64,000 nucleotides of DNA from Ceratotherium simum simum. Lineage: Eukaryota; Chordata; Mammalia; Perissodactyla; Rhinocerotidae. The stretch is taken from the NCBI RefSeq assembly GCF_000283155.1, contig NW_004454166.1:4469994-4533993 (forward strand). The letters run 5' to 3'. A program made the translations under genes and the position numbers. Of this stretch, positions 33,186 to 45,619 are shown piece by piece. The notes under the pieces are model-generated. The model did not search any database, had not been told where the DNA came from, and was given only the letters and a program-made list of their open reading frames with translations. Position 1 is the stretch's first letter, and every line of letters starts with the position of its first letter.

Positions 33186-35961
33186 AACGCATTTTTATAT
33201 GTATTATTTTTTTAAATCAGAATAACAGATTTTATCTGCTAATGTTCTGATAGGCTATACATCTTACCTCTTTTAATTAAATTTAAATAGAATTTTTAAA
33301 ACACACAGGAACAAAGATTTAGGTTAAGTTTGTATCTTTAGGTTTAAGTTTGTATCTTTCACTCTGTTTAAAACAAAATTCAAACTTTAACTCTAAATGC
33401 AAAAATATTCAGTTACCAATGGACTCACATTATATTCCAGTGTTATGTTTTTCATGACTTGAACCAAATTTTAAAAGTTCAGAGATCAGCAGCAGTACCA
33501 GAAAGCAACACCTGTAATGTTACTTTTCCAATATGAATCGTCCACGAAAATTTCCCCAGGGGACATTTCAAATAATCTTCACCAGAGTAAGAAATAAAAA
33601 AAATAAGAAATGATCTTTATCTATTTATAACTTACCCTTATTCCAGAAAGGATTAAAGATGATTTGTGAAACTACATAAAATTCAACAAGATTTTTTTAA
33701 AAGCAAGGGAAGGATTAAAAAGAAAATGAATGTGGGAAAAGTAAGCCAGGGCTGAAGTGAGTGTTCACATTCATGATTTGAAGTCTTATATACTTGTTAA
33801 ATTTGTCGTAGGCTTGCTAACAGCCATTGCGAAGAAGGAAACAATCAGTTCTATGATTCATAGAGTTGAAAAAAATAAAGTCTGTTTCAAGGGGGGCCAC
33901 GTTCTATGTTCAGAGAGTGGAGGGGCTTAATCATCTGCTAACCTAAAATATTTCCTGGTGGTAAATTGAGCTGGTTGAAAGCAGAATTATGTAATTTGTC
34001 AGAAGTACCTGAAATGCAGCTGAGACCATTTCACTCCCCTGCTCTAAAAAGTTCAGGAGCTCTCCACCGCCTATAAATTAACTATAAACTTCTTGCTCTG
34101 ATATTTGAAGCCACCCTCAAAACCAAATCAAGGTGAACTCCCTGAAGGCAGACAGCACTTCTTATTTAATATTGTGTTACCAGTATGGTGACAAGATAGG
34201 TGTCAATAGATGCTCAAAGATGTCATATAGAGGAACCCTCAATCAGCCAAGAAAGTTGAAAGAAGCCTCTCCAGCCCTCTTCTCCCTACTTGTAAAGCCT
34301 TCCCCTGCCAGCTCCACATGTTGAATGCTGACCAGTACCTTCAAAGTCAATAATAATGGTAATATCTCCATCACCCATAATAGCTACAATAACATCGCTT
34401 TGCATTTATATAGTGCTCTATAGTTAACAAAGTGCAGACACAAGAATTTTAAACTATTCTCACAACAAGCTTGCTTTGTGGTTCCACTAGGGATCATGGT
34501 CCCTCCTCTACAATGCAGAAACCAAGTTTTGTGGAACGTACATCTTATTAAGTGGTAGCTGTCATTTCCTCCTGATTTCCACAATGGGATGTGCTCTCTT
34601 CCTCTCCTTCAAACTCTCGCGGCATTTGGTTTGTATATCTGTATGACACTTAATAATAACTCCATACATTTTATATAGTGCACTACAGTTTATAAAACAC
34701 TTTCTCATGTTAAATTCCTCTTTTTTCCTTCTCACAACAACTTCATTTAAAGAAAAAATAATCGTCTCCTTACCTTGAGGACCCTGCTGCTCTCTCCACA
34801 CTCTCTAGAAATAGAAAAAGTGAAAGCTACTCAGTAGATTATACCACCTATCATCACCACCACACTCATTTTATTATCCTCCAAGAATAACAGAAACTAA
34901 CATTTTTTTAGGTCCCTACATTTTACCAGGTGCTGGGATAATTTTTTACAGATAACATTGCTTCAATTTACCTCTTTTTTGCCCTTAGATTGCTAAATTT
35001 GATTCCCCACCTCCCAATAAAACCAGGCAAAATCTAGAAATGAAATATGTACTTTCCTTGTCTGTGGATACTTTGACTAAGGAGGAAAAAGAAAAAGGGT
35101 GGTGATGCTGAGAAGGAACTGACACCCTTTCTGAAACTCAGCTGCAGTGACTGATTTAGGGACCAATTCTGGCTGGAGTTCAGCAGGATGGGGTAACACA
35201 TTGGGTGGATCAAGGATGTGTTGACAAGAGCTGCCTGTCGGGGAATTTCTGATGAGGACATCATCGGGTAGGAAAAGAGTCTAGCAGACGTATTTTGGTC
35301 TGCTAAAAGGAGGCTCTTGATTCCTCACCTTGGCTCAGAGTGACAGTTCCAAGCCAGAAAAAGGCTGGGGAACAGAACCAAGAGGGAGGCCACCACCAGA
35401 AATCTCCTGGGTCCAAGGACAGGAAGATGCGGCCTTACACAATTCCAGGGGGCACTCTTCACATGGAATACAAAGTGCATGGCGCCCTTGGAGTTGTGCA
35501 TCATCAGGTCCTCCCACGGTGTCTGGCTCTGTTCCTCCACTCTACTGACTGAGTGCCATAGGGGATATCCATGTTGGAGCCCCTCAAGAGAATTAGGAAC
35601 TCTCAAGCTTTCATAACTCATTTGATGATTTGGTGCTTGGCATTTTGATTTCTGTTCATCTTATGGCTTCCTGTAACTTCATACTAAACATGTCTGTGAG
35701 GGGGCGCAATGGGATTCTCTAGACACGCTGAGTGGGAACTTGAAGGTGAGGATCATGCTCAATGTGTGAGTCCTCCCACAGAAACTCAGGCTCCTTGTGG
35801 CAAAGATTTCTCTGGAAAAAGGTCAATTTTACCCAGACCATGTAGCCTCTATTCCTTTAGTTACGTCTTTCTAAGAAAAGCATCACCTTTAGAAGAAAGT
35901 GAATTAGAAATTATTATTCATATATGAGGTCTGGTGACTATTTCCTACCTGCTTTTTAGGT
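33186..35961. other. Intergenic, sparse repeats
   Basis: No gene. An imperfect tandem duplication of about 20 bp ('aagtttgtatcttta.ggttt') is at 33321-33359. Two MIR-like pieces with 'tttatatagtgc.ctacagttta.aaa' wording lie at about 34375-34520 and 34645-34760, and a MIR head fragment at about 34895-34970. The 98-codon minus frame at 35325-35621 lacks family resemblance and splice context. Confidence 0.5.
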
Positions 35962-36134
35962 CTGTGGTTCTCAAAACTAACTGCACTTAAGAATAATCTA
36001 GAGAACTTTAAAAAATATATCAATTCCACTTCAGGCCAATTAAGTCAGGATCTCTGAAGGTGGGGCCCAGGCAATTATATTTTTATAAAAGGTCCCCAAG
36101 TGTCTTTTTGTGCCATCAGGGTTGAGAATCTATG
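35962..36134 (+). mobile_element. MER20-like hAT DNA transposon
   Basis: 'ctgtggttctcaaaactaactgcac', 'gccaattaagtcaggatctctgaaggtggggcccaggcaa', ending 'agggttgagaatctatg'. Same family as 20957-21132; ends are more diverged and no duplication is clear. Confidence 0.7.
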
Positions 36135-36269
36135 CCTCAGGCGGTTTTCTTATTCTTCTCTGATCTCACCCTCAGTGATAAACTGAGCTTGAGAAGGCTT
36201 GCCCAGCTGGAGGAACTCAGTGGTGAAACTGGAGAAGAGACCAATGAGATCACAAAGGCAATGAGACAA

Positions 36270-37230
36270 ATATGCCATTTAAAACAAATATTTATCAAGT
36301 ACCACTGGATTCCAAGCCATGTGCTGGGAACATACAATGAATAACACAAGGTGTCTGCCATCAGTAAGTTTCTGCTCTAGTTGGAAAGACAGATATGTGA
36401 ACGACTATACTGCAGAGCAAAATTAAACTGAGGTACTATGGGAGCACAGGCTGGGGGAATAAGGGAAGGTTTTAGGGGAGAGAGGGGATTTGAGGTGGGT
36501 CTTCAGGAAGGAGTAAAATTTTGATCAATGGAAAGAGGCAGAAAGCACTCCAGACAGGAATAGCTTGAGCAAGGGCACAGAAGCAAGAAAGTGGATGGGA
36601 TATTAGGGAATTATAGGAACCTGGTAGAGCTTCAGAAAATGGTGGTCCTTGAGGCTGGAAATTTAAATTAAAACTTGGGGGCCTCAGAAGGCCCCGCAAG
36701 GAATTGCTAGGTGTTGTGTGAGTCTGTATGATGTGTGTCTTAGATGAACGGGCCACAATAAATGTTTAAAACTAAATAGTGCCATGACCAGATGTGAAAC
36801 AACTAGGAACATGGTCAACATGAACTTTGATAAATATATCTGAGGTAGTTACTCAACCTGCCCTCTGGCAACCTTCTCTCTGCTTATCTGTCCCAATACT
36901 CTGGGGCCCTGAACACACCTCAGTTGCATTCTTTGTGCCTTTTACATATGTTCTCTCTATTCAGAATGTTCTTTCCTCCCTTCTTTGATAACTCCTATAT
37001 ATTGACCAAACTCTGAAGTCACCTTCTCTGTGCTTCTTTCTATAGCACTCTTGTGGGGATAGCTAATAATAGCTCTTGTTAATTGTACTGTATTTATTGA
37101 CACGTCTGCCTTTCCCTCCAGTCTATGAGCCCCTAGAGGACAGGAATGGGATCTTTTTAAACTTTCAATCACCAGGACTCAGAACAGTGGCTGGCATGTT
37201 GGCCCTGTAGACTGACTGACTGAATGAATG
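36270..37230. repeat. Two L2 fragments in opposite orientation
   Basis: About 36270-36760 is reversed L2 ('aaatatttatcaagtaccactgg...ccatgtgctgggaacatacaatgaa', 'cagaaagcactccagacaggaatagc'). About 36900-37230 is L2 on the + strand ('ttctttcctcccttctttgataactcc', 'tctatgagcccctagaggacaggaa', 'gaacagtggctggcatg...gaatgaatgg'). The frame at 36472-36756 is incidental. Confidence 0.65.
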
Positions 37231-37879
37231 GGAAAGCACTTACCAGATGCTGGGAAAACTCAAACTTACCAATTATATCCTGTAATGTTTAAGTACAAGG
37301 ATTCAGCAATTTTTTTCCATATTTAAGACCATTCGCTCAGGCTTGAAACATTTCTCTTCTAAAGTATTCGTTTATATAAGCAAAGTGACAGTTGCTGAAC
37401 CTATCGATTTATTTCCATGGAGCAAGCAATATTTCTTTCTTTAGTAATAATCTGCCAAACAAGTATTCAACTTAATGTGTCTTTGGCTAGAGGAAATATA
37501 AACATCACTCAAAATATCCTTGCAGTCCATTGAGGCCTTCAGAAGGGAAAAAAAAAATCCCCTAAGGGGTGTCACAATGGGATTTAGGGGCTTGCTGGGC
37601 TGAGAAGAGGTAGAGTGGGTCTCTTTGTGAATTTTGTTGATTTCCAGTTCCTTAAATGCATTTCACTAGTTGGGGATTAAAAGGTTCACTGGGGAGAGTG
37701 TCAGTTGTCAAAGGATTGTGGATAGATTCTATAATCCTATAAAAGAGAGCTCTGGCAGCTTCTCCAACAGGAATCTAGAGATATTTTGTATCGTGGAAAT
37801 CATTTTGCCCTATTGTTATGCTCTCTTAGTTCTTCTATGACAATCCTGATGCCCCTGGAAGAAACTGCAGCTTTCATGA
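37231..37879. other. Intergenic, nothing recognised
   Basis: No gene and no repeat that I can identify between the L2 pair and the antisense L1. Confidence 0.5.
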
Positions 37880-38672
37880 ACTTAATTTTTGCACTGTTGC
37901 TCTCATATTCTATTTGTAAGGCACTTTGTCTGTTTCTCCTGGAGGTTCTGCCAGTTTTTGCCTCACGTATTTTGATGCTCTGTTGTTAGGTGCATACACA
38001 TTAAGGATTGTTATGTCTCCTTGGCAAATTAATCCCTTTATCATTATGTAACACGTCCCTCTTTATCCCTAATAATTTTCCTTGTTCTGAAGTTGGCTTT
38101 GTCTGAAATTAATATAGCTACTCCCACTTTCTTTTGATTAGTGTTAGCATGGTATGTCTTTCTTCATCGCTTTACTTTGAATCTTTCTGTGTCTTTATAT
38201 TTAAAGTGGGTTTCTTGCAGAAAACTTATAGCTGGGTTATGATTTTGTTCACTCTGATGATAACAATGAGAAAAAATTGGTGTATTCAGACCATTCGTAT
38301 TTAAAGTGGTTACCAATATAGTTGGTTTAATATTTACCATGTTTGTAACTGTTTTCTATTTGTCGCACTTGATCTTTATTTCTCCTTTGCCTCCTTTCTG
38401 CCTTCTCTGGGATTATACTCTGCCTTCTCAAATATACTTCTTTTAAAATGTTTTTTAGTGATTGCTTATAATATATATTTACAACTACTCTAAGTCCACT
38501 TTAAAATAACACTATACCACTTTAGGGGTAGTGCAGGTATCTTATAACAGAGCATTCCCAATTCCTCCCTTTTAACCCTTAAAACATTGCTACCATTTAT
38601 TTTACCCAATACATTGTTACCATTATTACTTTGAACAGTTATCTATTAGATCAATTAAGAATAAGAAAAATA

Positions 38673-38910
38673 GGGGCCAGCCCGGTGACACAGTGGTTAA
38701 ATTCATGCGCTCTGCTTCAGTGGCCCAGGGTTCGCAGTTTCCCGGACACGGACCTACCCACCGCTTATCAAGCCATGCTGTGGCAGGCGTCCCACATAAA
38801 ATAGAGGAAGATGGGCACAGATGTTAGCTCAGGGATAATATTCCTCAGCAAAAAGAGGAAGATTGGCAACAGGTATTAGCTCAAGGCCAGTCTTCCTCAC
38901 CAAAAATAAA
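38673..38910 (+). repeat. ERE SINE, first of a tandem pair
   Basis: ggggccagcccggtgacacagtggtt head, B-box-like gggttcgcagttt (diverged), two tail modules, A-rich tail. Target copy aagaataagaaaaata lies at 38657-38672, and a shortened copy aagaataagaaa follows at 38911-38922. More diverged than its neighbour, so probably the older insertion. Confidence 0.88.
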
Positions 38911-38922
38911 AAGAATAAGAAA

Positions 38923-39212
38923 GGGGGCTGGCCCTGTGGCGTAGTGGTTCAGTGTGCGTGCTCCACTGATGGCAGCCTGCGTTCAGATCCTGGGCACGCA
39001 CCAAGGCACCGCTTGTCAGGCCATGCTGTGGAGGCGTCCCATATAAAGTGGAGGAAGATGGGTACAGATGTTAGCTCAGGGCCAGTCTTCCTCAGCGAAA
39101 AAGAGGAGGATCGGCATGGATGTTAGCTCAGGGCCAGTCTTCCTCAGCAAAGAGAGAAGAGGATTGGTGTGGATGTTAGCTCAGGGCTGATCTTCCTTAC
39201 AAAAAAAAAAAA
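38923..39212 (+). repeat. ERE SINE, second of a tandem pair, three tail modules
   Basis: It begins gggggctggccctgtggcgtag directly after the middle target copy and carries three tail modules and an A tail. The full target sequence aagaataagaaaaata recurs at 39213-39228. So one 16-mer target occurs three times around two SINEs. Confidence 0.9.
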
Positions 39213-39913
39213 AAGAATAAGAAAAATAATAGATTTTACTTTAACTTCATTTATTCCTTCTCTTGGGCTCTTCCTTTCTTTACATAGACCCAAATTCATG
39301 ATCTATATCATTTTCCTTCTCCCTGAAGAACTTCTTTTAACATTTCTTGCAGATAAGGTCTGCTGAAAATGAATTCCCTCTTTTTTTTTTTTAAATCTGA
39401 GAAAGTCTACTTTTCTTTTACTTGTAAAGGATAATTTTGCTGGATATCAAATTCTGGTGTTTTGTTGGTTTTTTTCCCCAACACTTTAAATATTTCACTC
39501 CATTCTCCTCTTGCTTGCATGATTTCTGACAAGAATTCTGTTGTAATTCTTATCCTTGTTCCTCTATAGATAAGGTGTTTTTTCCCTCTGGCTACTTTCA
39601 AGATTTTCTCATTGTCTTTGGTTTTTTGAGTTTGAATATAACATACCTAGGTGTATATATTTTGGCATTTATCTTGCTTGGTTTTCTATTAGCTTCCTAC
39701 ATCTGTGGTTTGGTGTCTGTCATTAATTTTAGAAAATTCTCAGCTGTTATTACTTAAAAATTTCTTCCTCTCCATTCTCTTTCTCCTCTCCTTCTGGTAT
39801 TCCAATTATGTATATGTTACATCTTTTGAAATTGTCCTATATTCTTAGATATTCTGTTCTTTTTTTTTTTTTTTTATTCTTTTTTTTCTTTTGCATTTCA
39901 GTTTGGGAAGTTT

Positions 39914-40165
39914 CTATTGATACATCTTCAAAGTCACTGATTCTTTCCTTGAGACAATGTCCAATCTACTGACAAGCCAATCAAAGTCATTCTTCATCTT
40001 CATTACAGTGTTTTTCACTCCTGGCATTTTGTTTTGATTCTTTCTTAGAGTTTCCACCTCTCTGCTTACATTACCCCTCTGTTCTTGCATGTTGTCAACT
40101 TTTTCCATTAGACCCCTTACCATATTAATCATAGTTATTTTAAATTCCCTGTCTGATAAGTACAA
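39914..40165 (-). pseudogene. L1 ORF1-like coiled-coil relic
   Basis: An 83-codon minus frame begins with a 'DREFKITMINMV' phrase and has a heptad-like region rich in Glu, Lys, Met and Leu, resembling the ORF1p coiled coil. It lies on the correct strand inside the antisense L1. Too short and isolated to be functional. Confidence 0.55.
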
Positions 40166-40247
40166 AATCTGTCATATCTGAGTCTGGTTCTGATCCTTAC
40201 TTTGTCTCTTTAGACCATGTCTTTTCTTGCGTGTTAATAGGCCTTGT

Positions 40248-40461
40248 TCAGTGCATGCGCTCTGCTGCTGGCGGCCCGGGTTCTGATCCTGGGTGCGCAC
40301 CGATGCACCGCTTATCAGGCCATGCTGTGGTGGTGTCCCACATAAAGTGGAGGAAGATCGGCACGGTTGTTAGCTCAGGGCCAGTCTTCCTCAGCAAAAA
40401 GAGGAGGATTGGCATGGATGTTAGCTCAGGGCTGATCTTCCTCACAAAAAAAAAAAAAAAA
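40248..40461 (+). repeat. 5'-truncated ERE SINE with duplication
   Basis: Starts inside the tRNA-like head ('tcagtgcatgcgctctgctgctggcgg'), so the gggccggcc start and most of the A box are missing. Two tail modules and an 18-base A tail. The flanks aataggccttgt (40236-40247) and aatgggccttgt (40462-40473) match at 11 of 12 bases, so the truncation occurred at insertion. Confidence 0.9.
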
Positions 40462-41459
40462 AATGGGCCTTGTAATTTTTTTTGCTGAAAGCCAGACATG
40501 ATGTATCATGTAGTGGGAAGTGAGGTGAACAGGCTTTTTGTGTGAGGTTTTATGTTAATCTGGCTAGGAGCTGGGCTGTGTTTAATGCCTGCTGTATCAG
40601 TAGGTGTCAGAGGCTTCAATTTCTTCCAGCATCCTTGTTGTTTTTGGATTTTCCTAAAGACTCCTTCTTATATAGAGACTGCACCTTGCAGCTCTTTTAG
40701 CTGTAATCCACTGTTATTATAATGGAGCCCTGTGGATGTGGTGGTAAGGTATAGGGGGAGGGGCTGCATTCTATAATCCTATGATTAAGTTTCAGTCTTT
40801 TGGTGGGCCTGTGTCCTTGGGCTATGACCTTCACAAGTGTCCCTCAGCCCTTTCCCCACCTTAGGAGAGACAGGAAGGATAGGAGGGGCTGGAGCTGGGT
40901 AATGCTCCCCCCCCACCCATAAGTCTCTAGCTAAGTCTTTTCTCCTGCTGAGTAGGCTTTTGTTATGGAGAAGGCTCTGGGTATATTTCAAAATGCTTTA
41001 TTTTCCCCTCCTCTGTCAGAAACATGAGGATTTCTTCTTGGCTTTTCACCATGAGAACCTGGTGAGGTTCCTGGAGGTAAAACCCGTGAAAGTGTGGGGT
41101 GCCCCCTAAGACTGCAGCCCCCAGGAGTTCCTCAGTCTCATACTAGCCCACACTCCCCTTCCAACAATTTGTCAAAGTTATCATTTAAATGTGCTTACCA
41201 GCTTAAGGCTCCAGGGGCTTCTGTTTCAGGTAAGCTGATCTTGGCTGTGATTCTCTGTGTTTGCCTGTCTCTCCAGCATTTGGGGGGCAGTTTGCCCTGC
41301 AACCTCAAATCTCTGATGAGTCCAAGAAAAGTAACTGATTTAAAGTTTGTTTAGCTTTTTTCTTGTTGTAAGGATGGGAGCGATGACTTTCTTTACATGT
41401 CAAAGCTGAAACTGGAAGCCTTCAAAACTCTGTAAAAGCAAACTTGAAAAGCATTTTGT

Positions 41460-42003
41460 CATCTATTCAATTATTCACTTATCATAAATGCAAGATATTG
41501 AGCTAGACTCTATGGGTGGATGCGGAGATAAGCAAACACAGATCCTGCCCTCAAGGAGTTTATATTCTAATGGGATGGTACAAGACATCTTCTCAACCCC
41601 TGTGCTTGAACGTGTCAGAGGTGTGTGGAGGCATTAACAGCCCCAGCTCCCAGTGCGCCAGTGGCAGAACCTGAGAGTAGCGTTCTCTCTTAGTTTTTCT
41701 TTATACACATGATTTTCTATTTGTGCCATCACAGGGAAAAGTACTGGAGGTGGCAACAAGACACATACCAAATTACTGGAATAAAATGTAGACAGTGATG
41801 TGTCAAAAAAAGATCAGATTATAAGGTAGGTTTTGGAGGAGGGAGGCATTAAATCTAGAAATTCTGAAAATATTAGGAGAGGTCACATTTGGGGTGAACA
41901 TGGAAAGATGAGTAGGATTTGGATGTGCAGAGAGGGAGGGACAATTGGTGGAGAATATTCCAGGTGGAAGGCACAGGGCAGGACTGGGGAAAGGACTGGG
42001 ATG
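41460..42003 (-). repeat. L2-like, antisense
   Basis: 'attcacttatcataaatgcaagatattgagc..gactctatggg', 'cctgccctcaaggagtttatattctaatggg', and later 'ggagaatattccaggtggaaggcacagggcagg' are reversed L2 phrases. About 41600-41760 between them is unrecognised. Confidence 0.6.
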
Positions 42004-42019
42004 AAGAATATCGAGTTCA

Positions 42020-42347
42020 TGGATGGACATTGAGGGTATTATGCAAAGTGAAATAAGTCAGAGGGAGAATGTCAAATACCGTATGATTTCCCTCATTAAG
42101 TAGTAGATAATAACAACAACAAACAAACACATAGAGACAGAGATTGGATTGGTGGTTACTAGAGGGGAAGCGGGGAGGGAGGAGGGTGAAAGGGATAATT
42201 CGGCACATGTGTGAGGTGATGGGTTGTAATTAGTACTTGGGTGGTGAACATGATGTAATCTATGCAGAAATAGAAGTATAATGATGTTCACCTGAAATTT
42301 ATACAATGTTATAAACCAATGTTACTGCAATAAACAACAACAACAAA
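42020..42347 (+). repeat. 5'-truncated L1 3' end with exact 16-bp duplication
   Basis: L1 ORF2/3' UTR end: 'gggtattatgcaaagtgaaataagtcagag', 'ggttactagaggggaag', 'ggtgaacatgatgtaatctatgcag', 'acctgaaatttatacaatgttataaaccaatgttac', tail (caa)n. The flanks aagaatatcgagttca are exact at 42004-42019 and 42348-42363. Low divergence of the flanks indicates a recent insertion. Confidence 0.95.
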
Positions 42348-42363
42348 AAGAATATCGAGTTCA

Positions 42364-43570
42364 GTTTGGTTAGAGCAGAGGATGCGTGAGGGGAGTAATG
42401 GGTGATAAAAGTTAAAAAGCAACGTTGGGCCCATGTGGAATATCTATCAATTTGCATGTCTATATATCTATCATGTGATATTAATTGACATTCATGATAA
42501 TAATAACTAAGGCACTACAAAATTCAAGATGCCTTGTAAATTGCCAAAGTTTAAATAACATTTAATATGATTGCAATGCTGAGTATGTTTACTGTGTTTT
42601 AATTGCAAGCATAGTGTAAAGTAAAGTTGCGTCCTTTGAGGGTGAGTTGGATGGTGAAGGGTGTATGAGGAATTAACGTCAGCGAATAAATCAAAAATCA
42701 CAGCGTCAAAATCACCCTTGAAAATTGTTTCAATTGCCCATAAGGTCCATTAAGCATGGTTTTATAAATACTACCTTATGCAATAATTCTTAGGCACACT
42801 AGGTTTTGAGATTAAGGTAATTATAAGAACAAAAAGTGGGGGAGGAGTCTATAGGCAGATGTCTGAGCATTTAACCTATTCTACATAAAACGATTACCAA
42901 ATTCCTAAGCGGTGAATGGTTGATGAATGGAGAATTCTAGTGTCACTACCTTCAGAGTTAACTCCTTTTGGTTTGATATAAGGTCTCTATAAATGTAATG
43001 TACATGCACTGATTGTTTGGTGATGGTGTGTGTGTGTGGCGGCAAGGGATGGTAAAGCAGAAAGTGAAGAGGTTGAGGTACTAAAGTCAGTGAACACTAC
43101 CTATAAGTTTAAAACAAAAGAAACAAATGGGATTTGGTATCTATAACAGTTTGCACTCTCTTAACTGAAAGTAGTAGAAGTTCACCTGAGCTGGTTCAAG
43201 CAATTAAAGAAAAAGCAGGAGTGGGGACTGGGGGTTTAGAAGGCTTTGGGGTGTAACCAGACCTAAGTGTTAGGATTCGGCTAAGCCTCAGGAATGAAGT
43301 GGACCAGGAATTTGAATGTCCTCCAAAACTCTTGCTTTTTTGTGGATCTAATCATTCTTACCTCTCTCCCCTCTCTTTTTATCTCTTTCATAGCTTTTTA
43401 TTTTCAAAGGGGTGAAAGGCTTTAACAAGGGTAGGGTTTACTGCTGCTATTTCTGCACTATTTCATAGAGAGAGGTAATAGAGAGAAATAATATCAAGGA
43501 AGTAGCTATTCTTGTTTACTAAGAGGTTTTGTTTGTTTTAAATCAAGAATTGCTAGTTCTTTACTTCCCC
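42364..43570. other. Intergenic, nothing recognised
   Basis: No gene. A short (TG)n lies at 43026-43039. Most of the stretch is AT-rich unique-looking sequence. Confidence 0.5.
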
Positions 43571-44020
43571 TTTTTATTGCGGTATAACTTACATACAGTA
43601 CACAAATCTTAGGTGTATAGCTTGATGAATTTTCACATATGTAATCACACCAGATCAATATATAGAACATTTCCAGCACCCCAGTAAATAATAATATATA
43701 CCTTTCCTTAAGAAACAGCTTTATTCAGGTATAAGTCACATACAATAAACACGTATACATATATTTAAAGTGTACAATTTGGCAAGTTTTGATATATGTA
43801 CATACCCATGCAACTAGTACCACAATCAAGATAATGAACATATCCATCACCCCCGAAGTTTTCTTTTGCCCCTTTGTAATCCTTCCCTCCACCCCCACCC
43901 CATTTAGCTATTATTCTTAATTCTCCAGATATGTCCTATAATTCCTTACAAACACAAACACGATTCTGCTATTTTTGAATGTGATCTTTTCTCCTCCTAC
44001 ATTCTTAAATTGGCAATTGT
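43571..44020 (-). repeat. L1 3'-region fragments, antisense
   Basis: 'tattgcggtataacttacatacagtacac', 'gtgtatagcttgatgaattttcacatatgtaa', and a second copy 'ctttattcaggtataagtcacatacaataaac', 'aagtgtacaatttggcaagttttgatatatgtacatacccatg' are two overlapping reversed L1 3' ends, suggesting two nested or tandem fragments. Confidence 0.65.
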
Positions 44021-44114
44021 TGTTTAGGAAAGCTATTTCTCCAGCCACTTTAATGAACTTGTTTCAATTCATTCCTTTGGATTTTCCAAGTAAGCAATCA
44101 TAATACCTGAAAAG

Positions 44115-44201
44115 AATTATATATGTAGATATATTTATATGTGTATATATATGTATAGATATATATATAAAAACATAAATACACACACACACACACACAC
44201 T
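44115..44201. repeat. Compound TA/CA microsatellite
   Basis: An imperfect (TA)n run with tatg interruptions followed by a (CA)n run at about 44181-44200. Likely length-polymorphic, about 1.4 kb upstream of the STX17 CpG island. Confidence 0.9.
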
Positions 44202-44205
44202 CTCT

Positions 44206-45539
44206 TATTGTTTTGTCTGGACTTCCTGGTTCAGTTAGGACCTCAGGGAAATGTTGGATAGTAGCAGCAGGCCTGCTCCTAACAACTTCAGGGCCCAGGC
44301 CAAGAGCACAAAAAGAGACCCACACACCATATGTCTAAATATTTAAAGATTATAAATCAAGCTAACAAACTGTTAGATTAAAAAGTTCTAGCCTGCTCCC
44401 TTGACACACCTAACTTTGGCAAACATACATATAATAACCTAGAAGGCTAGGTTCAAATTTAGAATCCTGAGTGCCATACCTCCCTATTGTACTTGAGGTA
44501 GCTTTTTCAGAACTTAACTTGAATGACCCTTACTTCAAAAGATCTTGTTTAACCGACCCTTGCATAAAAAATATTTTCCCATGGTATTGCCTAATACTTT
44601 TCTCCTTAGAATTAAAATTTTATAAGCACCTCATTCCTAGAGTAAAACATATATCAACATCCACTATACTCACAAAGAAAATCCAAACTGCTTAGATTTT
44701 GTGCCTTATTTTAGCAATTGCCTTTCAAGGCTTTCTTACAGGCCCCTAGTCTTCCTTGGTCCACAATTCCCACCTCTACATCCACTCCACAGGAAGATTC
44801 TTAAGAACTGAGTTTCCTTAGTTACAGCTTGAACATCCTTATGAGTTCTGAGGACAATACCATCAGTGGATACATTCTAAACAAGTCATCTGAATATTCA
44901 CCAACACATATAAAAAAGGCTGGGTCTGGAAGTCAGGTCATCCAGAAAGCACCTGTGACCCGGACAGGCCTTCAAAGCCAGCCAGCTGCTTCTTCCTTGG
45001 TAGCAGCTGGTAAGGGGAAGAACTTGGGAAGGAACTTAGCAAACCCAGCTGGAGTTCCAACTCGGTCACTAACTGGTTGAACTGGAGTGAGTCACTTAAA
45101 ACTCTCTGTTGAGCCCTGGTGTCAGTATCTATAAAATCGGGACGAGGACCTTGGCATTAAGGGCTCCATCAGCTTTGGGGTCAGAAATCACGACTTGTCT
45201 GAGCTTCAATTTCTGTGCCTGTTACAGTTAAGACTTGTGCCCTGTCCACCTCACAGGGTTTTTGGGGGCTCGAGGGAGAAGGCACCACCTTTCTGAGCTT
45301 CAGTTTCTACATGTGTAAAGAGCTAAGAACACACGGCCAGCCCGCCAAGAAAATTCCTGGAAGAAGAGAGGAAAATGGACAAGAACATTGCAAAAGTAGA
45401 AGGGTACATAAACATGAATTGTCTCATACTTAAAACACAACCAACAGACCTAAAAAGCGTTTGTGCGCCTCCTTCCTCCTGGCTTCAGTGTTACAACCCC
45501 ACAACGAAAATCTAGACCACTTTTTAAAAGGATTCTTGA
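44206..45539. other. Upstream flank of STX17
   Basis: No supported gene. A reversed MIR fragment lies at about 45075-45150 ('gagtgagtcacttaaaactctctgttgagcc...tcagtatctataaaatcggg'). In human a non-coding transcript is divergent from STX17; nothing in this sequence alone confirms one here. Confidence 0.45.
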
Positions 45540-45619
45540 GATCCCGGGCGGCGACCGCGTCAGTCCCACTAATCCGCGCGCCAGCCACACCCCGCGAAGC
45601 CTGGAATGGGCGAAAGGGG

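Larger units (their letters stand above)
37880..41420 (-). mobile_element. Old L1, antisense, with three ERE insertions
   Basis: Reads as reversed L1: ORF2 5' (endonuclease-side) text at about 37980-38640 ('ggattgttatgtctcc...tttatcattatgtaac'), further 5' text at 39230-40235, and reversed 5' UTR-like text at 40470-41415 ('gctgaaagccagacatgatgtatcatg', 'attctataatcctatgattaagtttcagtc'). EREs at 38673-38910, 38923-39212 and 40248-40461 inserted into it. The element is riddled with stops. Confidence 0.7.

Noticed and set aside
35325..35621. 98-codon minus-strand frame with a hydrophobic stretch
   Set aside because: Overlapping + frames of similar length exist here. No homologue recognised and no gene structure; checked as a possible env or pseudogene fragment but nothing matched.
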